Part shown: positions 62,850 through 64,000 of the stretch, piece after piece
How positions within the stretch are numbered: position 1 is the stretch's first letter
How the letters are laid out: each line of letters begins with the position of its first letter
NCBI GenBank assembly: GCA_029207755.1
Contig: JARCOQ010000001.1
Coordinates: 91,685,637-91,749,636, forward strand
Reading direction: 5' to 3'
DNA: 64,000 nucleotides
DNA from: Chamaea fasciata
Taxonomy: Eukaryota > Chordata > Aves > Passeriformes > Sylviidae
Program-made: the position numbers and the translations under genes
Notes under the pieces: generated by a model
The model's database searches: none
Seen by the model: the letters and a program-made list of their open reading frames with translations, nothing else
Told to the model about the DNA's origin: nothing

Positions 62850-63300
62850 TGAACTGGAATGATTTGTGTTTCACAATAAAGCTATTTTGCTATTAGCCCC
62901 TGTGGCTAATTGGCTAAAGAGGAAGAGTGAGGGGGTTTTCCATTGAAGTCGTGTCCTTTTCTGTATCACCACCCCAACTTGTCTAGGAAGATGTAAAAAA
63001 CTATTGGATAATTCCTTTGTAGACTTGGCTCCTCTGATCTAAAGTCACTAACTCCTGCATTTCCCTCAAGTGACGGGCAGGGACAATGACAAGGAAACCA
63101 TAATACAATTATTTTAACACCTTTTTATTTTGGTATCTGGATGGCATTTCTTTAACAAACCCTGTCCAATTACCTTTTTTTTTTTAATGACATTATTAAT
63201 TACCTCTTGCCTTCTGTGCTTTGCACTCTGTCAGAGGGTGGAAAAAATGCCTCCTTAATACCCTGTCTTGCCAGTGTATTAGGCTAGTAACTGCTGTAAA
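62850..63300. promoter_or_regulatory. Candidate conserved intronic element
   Basis: Non-repetitive, AT-rich sequence with GGCTAATTGGCTAA, TAATGACATTATTAATTACC and TTTATTTTGG cores and no coding frame. It resembles enhancer-type sequence by composition only. Confidence 0.2.
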
Positions 63301-64000
63301 CAGGATTTTTTTTTTTTTTTACAGTTCACACTTCTAAATAATCTTATAAAAATCATAAGTAGTGTTTCCATTTAGAAATTAGAGAGGGGTCTCTTCAGGA
63401 AAAAAAAATGAAGGCAAGAGGATTATCTGAGCATCAGATTCTCAGACAGCCCTGGCCTTGAAGGCAAGTGAAGAAAGGAATTCTGTTCCCCAGTCCAGAT
63501 TTATGTGGATTCTGAGCATTCAGCAGCAGCTACAGAAACAACCAGACAGTGCAGAGACAGAAAACACCTGTCACACACCCAAACCATAAGCTTATACTTC
63601 AAGCAATAAAGGTTCTGGTATTTTCTACTTTTTCACACAGCTCAGTACCAAAAGCAAGACCTCATTTTGTGGATCACTAAGCTAAGCTGTCTCAGTGAAC
63701 TTATTTGAACGACCTAACTCAAGAATAAATGGAAAATACCTAAAGGCCAAACAGCAATGGGGAAAACACATTAAAAAGGATTATCAAATGCAATCTGGAA
63801 GAATACAAGACCAAGGAGAACATGACTTCATTATGTTTAAGAAACTAAAGGTTTCTCCATAAATTATTATGCCTGCAAAAGTCAAATTTTGAGGCCAGCA
63901 ATTTCATAGGAAAATGCAATACATCAACCTAAAAAAACCACAAATTGAGATTACAGCTGCATCTGTAACTCCATGAACAAAGCTCCTGCAAGTAACTGGG

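Larger units (their letters stand above)
32325..64000 (-). other. MBOAT1: MBOAT1 gene, 3' part (5' end outside window)
   Basis: Membrane-bound O-acyltransferase 1 transfers acyl chains (oleoyl-CoA preferred in the mammalian enzyme) to lysophosphatidylethanolamine and lysophosphatidylserine in the ER membrane, as part of phospholipid remodelling. MBOAT1 and MBOAT2 have also been linked to ferroptosis resistance in human cells. Ten coding exons, all with GT-AG borders and matching phases, join to 389 residues plus stop. They contain the family signatures IAGPCSNYKDY, YYFAWT, ENWNIQ and SALWHGIYPGYYFTF. Assignment to MBOAT1 over MBOAT2 rests on the close match to the remembered human MBOAT1 sequence and the short C-terminal tail, since MBOAT2 has a much longer one. 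The human protein is 495 aa, so about 107 N-terminal residues are missing, beyond 64000. These are probably exons 4-13 of 13. Confidence 0.95.
60110..64000 (-). other. MBOAT1: MBOAT1 intron continuing past the window edge
   Basis: No exon matching the upstream part of MBOAT1 was found on the minus strand. The stretch holds a CR1 scrap, an ERVL-type LTR, a duplicated 17-mer and otherwise unique-looking sequence. Confidence 0.7.

Noticed and set aside
1..64000. CRISPR arrays, operons, bacterial or phage genes, tRNA or rRNA genes
   Set aside because: No spaced direct repeats, no compact co-oriented genes and no recognised tRNA or rRNA sequences. The window is clearly vertebrate nuclear DNA.

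Overview
The window looks like passerine bird nuclear DNA. It is AT-rich and intron-rich, carries CR1 LINE 3' ends in both orientations, and has two LTRs whose sequences I recognise as passerine types. It also has long pentanucleotide microsatellites. Only one protein-coding gene can be supported, and there is no sign of bacterial, plasmid or viral gene organisation.

Right half (about 32.3-64.0 kb): the minus strand carries the 3' ten coding exons of MBOAT1 (LPLAT/LPEAT1), a multi-pass ER membrane O-acyltransferase that re-acylates lysophospholipids. Exon order along the gene is 60109-60014, 49764-49709, 47517-47463, 44778-44595, 42978-42786, 40090-39987, 37236-37172, 35827-35695, 34573-34422 and 32703-32571 (stop). 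Every junction is GT-AG, the reading frame closes exactly across all nine introns, and the joined exons give 389 residues plus stop. The first ~107 residues are not in the window, so the 5' exons lie beyond 64000. The 10.2-kb intron between 60014 and 49764 holds a long sense-strand CR1 and an antisense CR1. The most upstream intron holds an ERVL-type LTR and a CR1 scrap. The intron between 42786 and 40090 holds an unexplained CpG-dense patch.

Left half (1-32.3 kb): I find no convincing coding gene. In human the region 3' of MBOAT1 is a gene desert leading to ID4, and this stretch fits that arrangement (inference). It holds a strong CpG island at 2.7-3.17 kb with no recognisable gene, several pentanucleotide and dinucleotide arrays, poly-A/T tracts, a plus-strand LTR with matching 9-bp inverted ends (14851-15305), and CR1 fragments at 19.1 and 19.9 kb. 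Some AT-rich blocks with homeodomain-like palindromes look like candidate distal enhancers.

How it works together: one lipid-remodelling gene read right to left, with repeats confined to its introns and flank. I see no multi-gene system. The observations most worth following up are the orphan CpG island, the tandem G-quadruplex-capable GGGAA array, the intronic CpG patch, the LTRs, the frame-preserving exon pair and the C-terminal dilysine signal.
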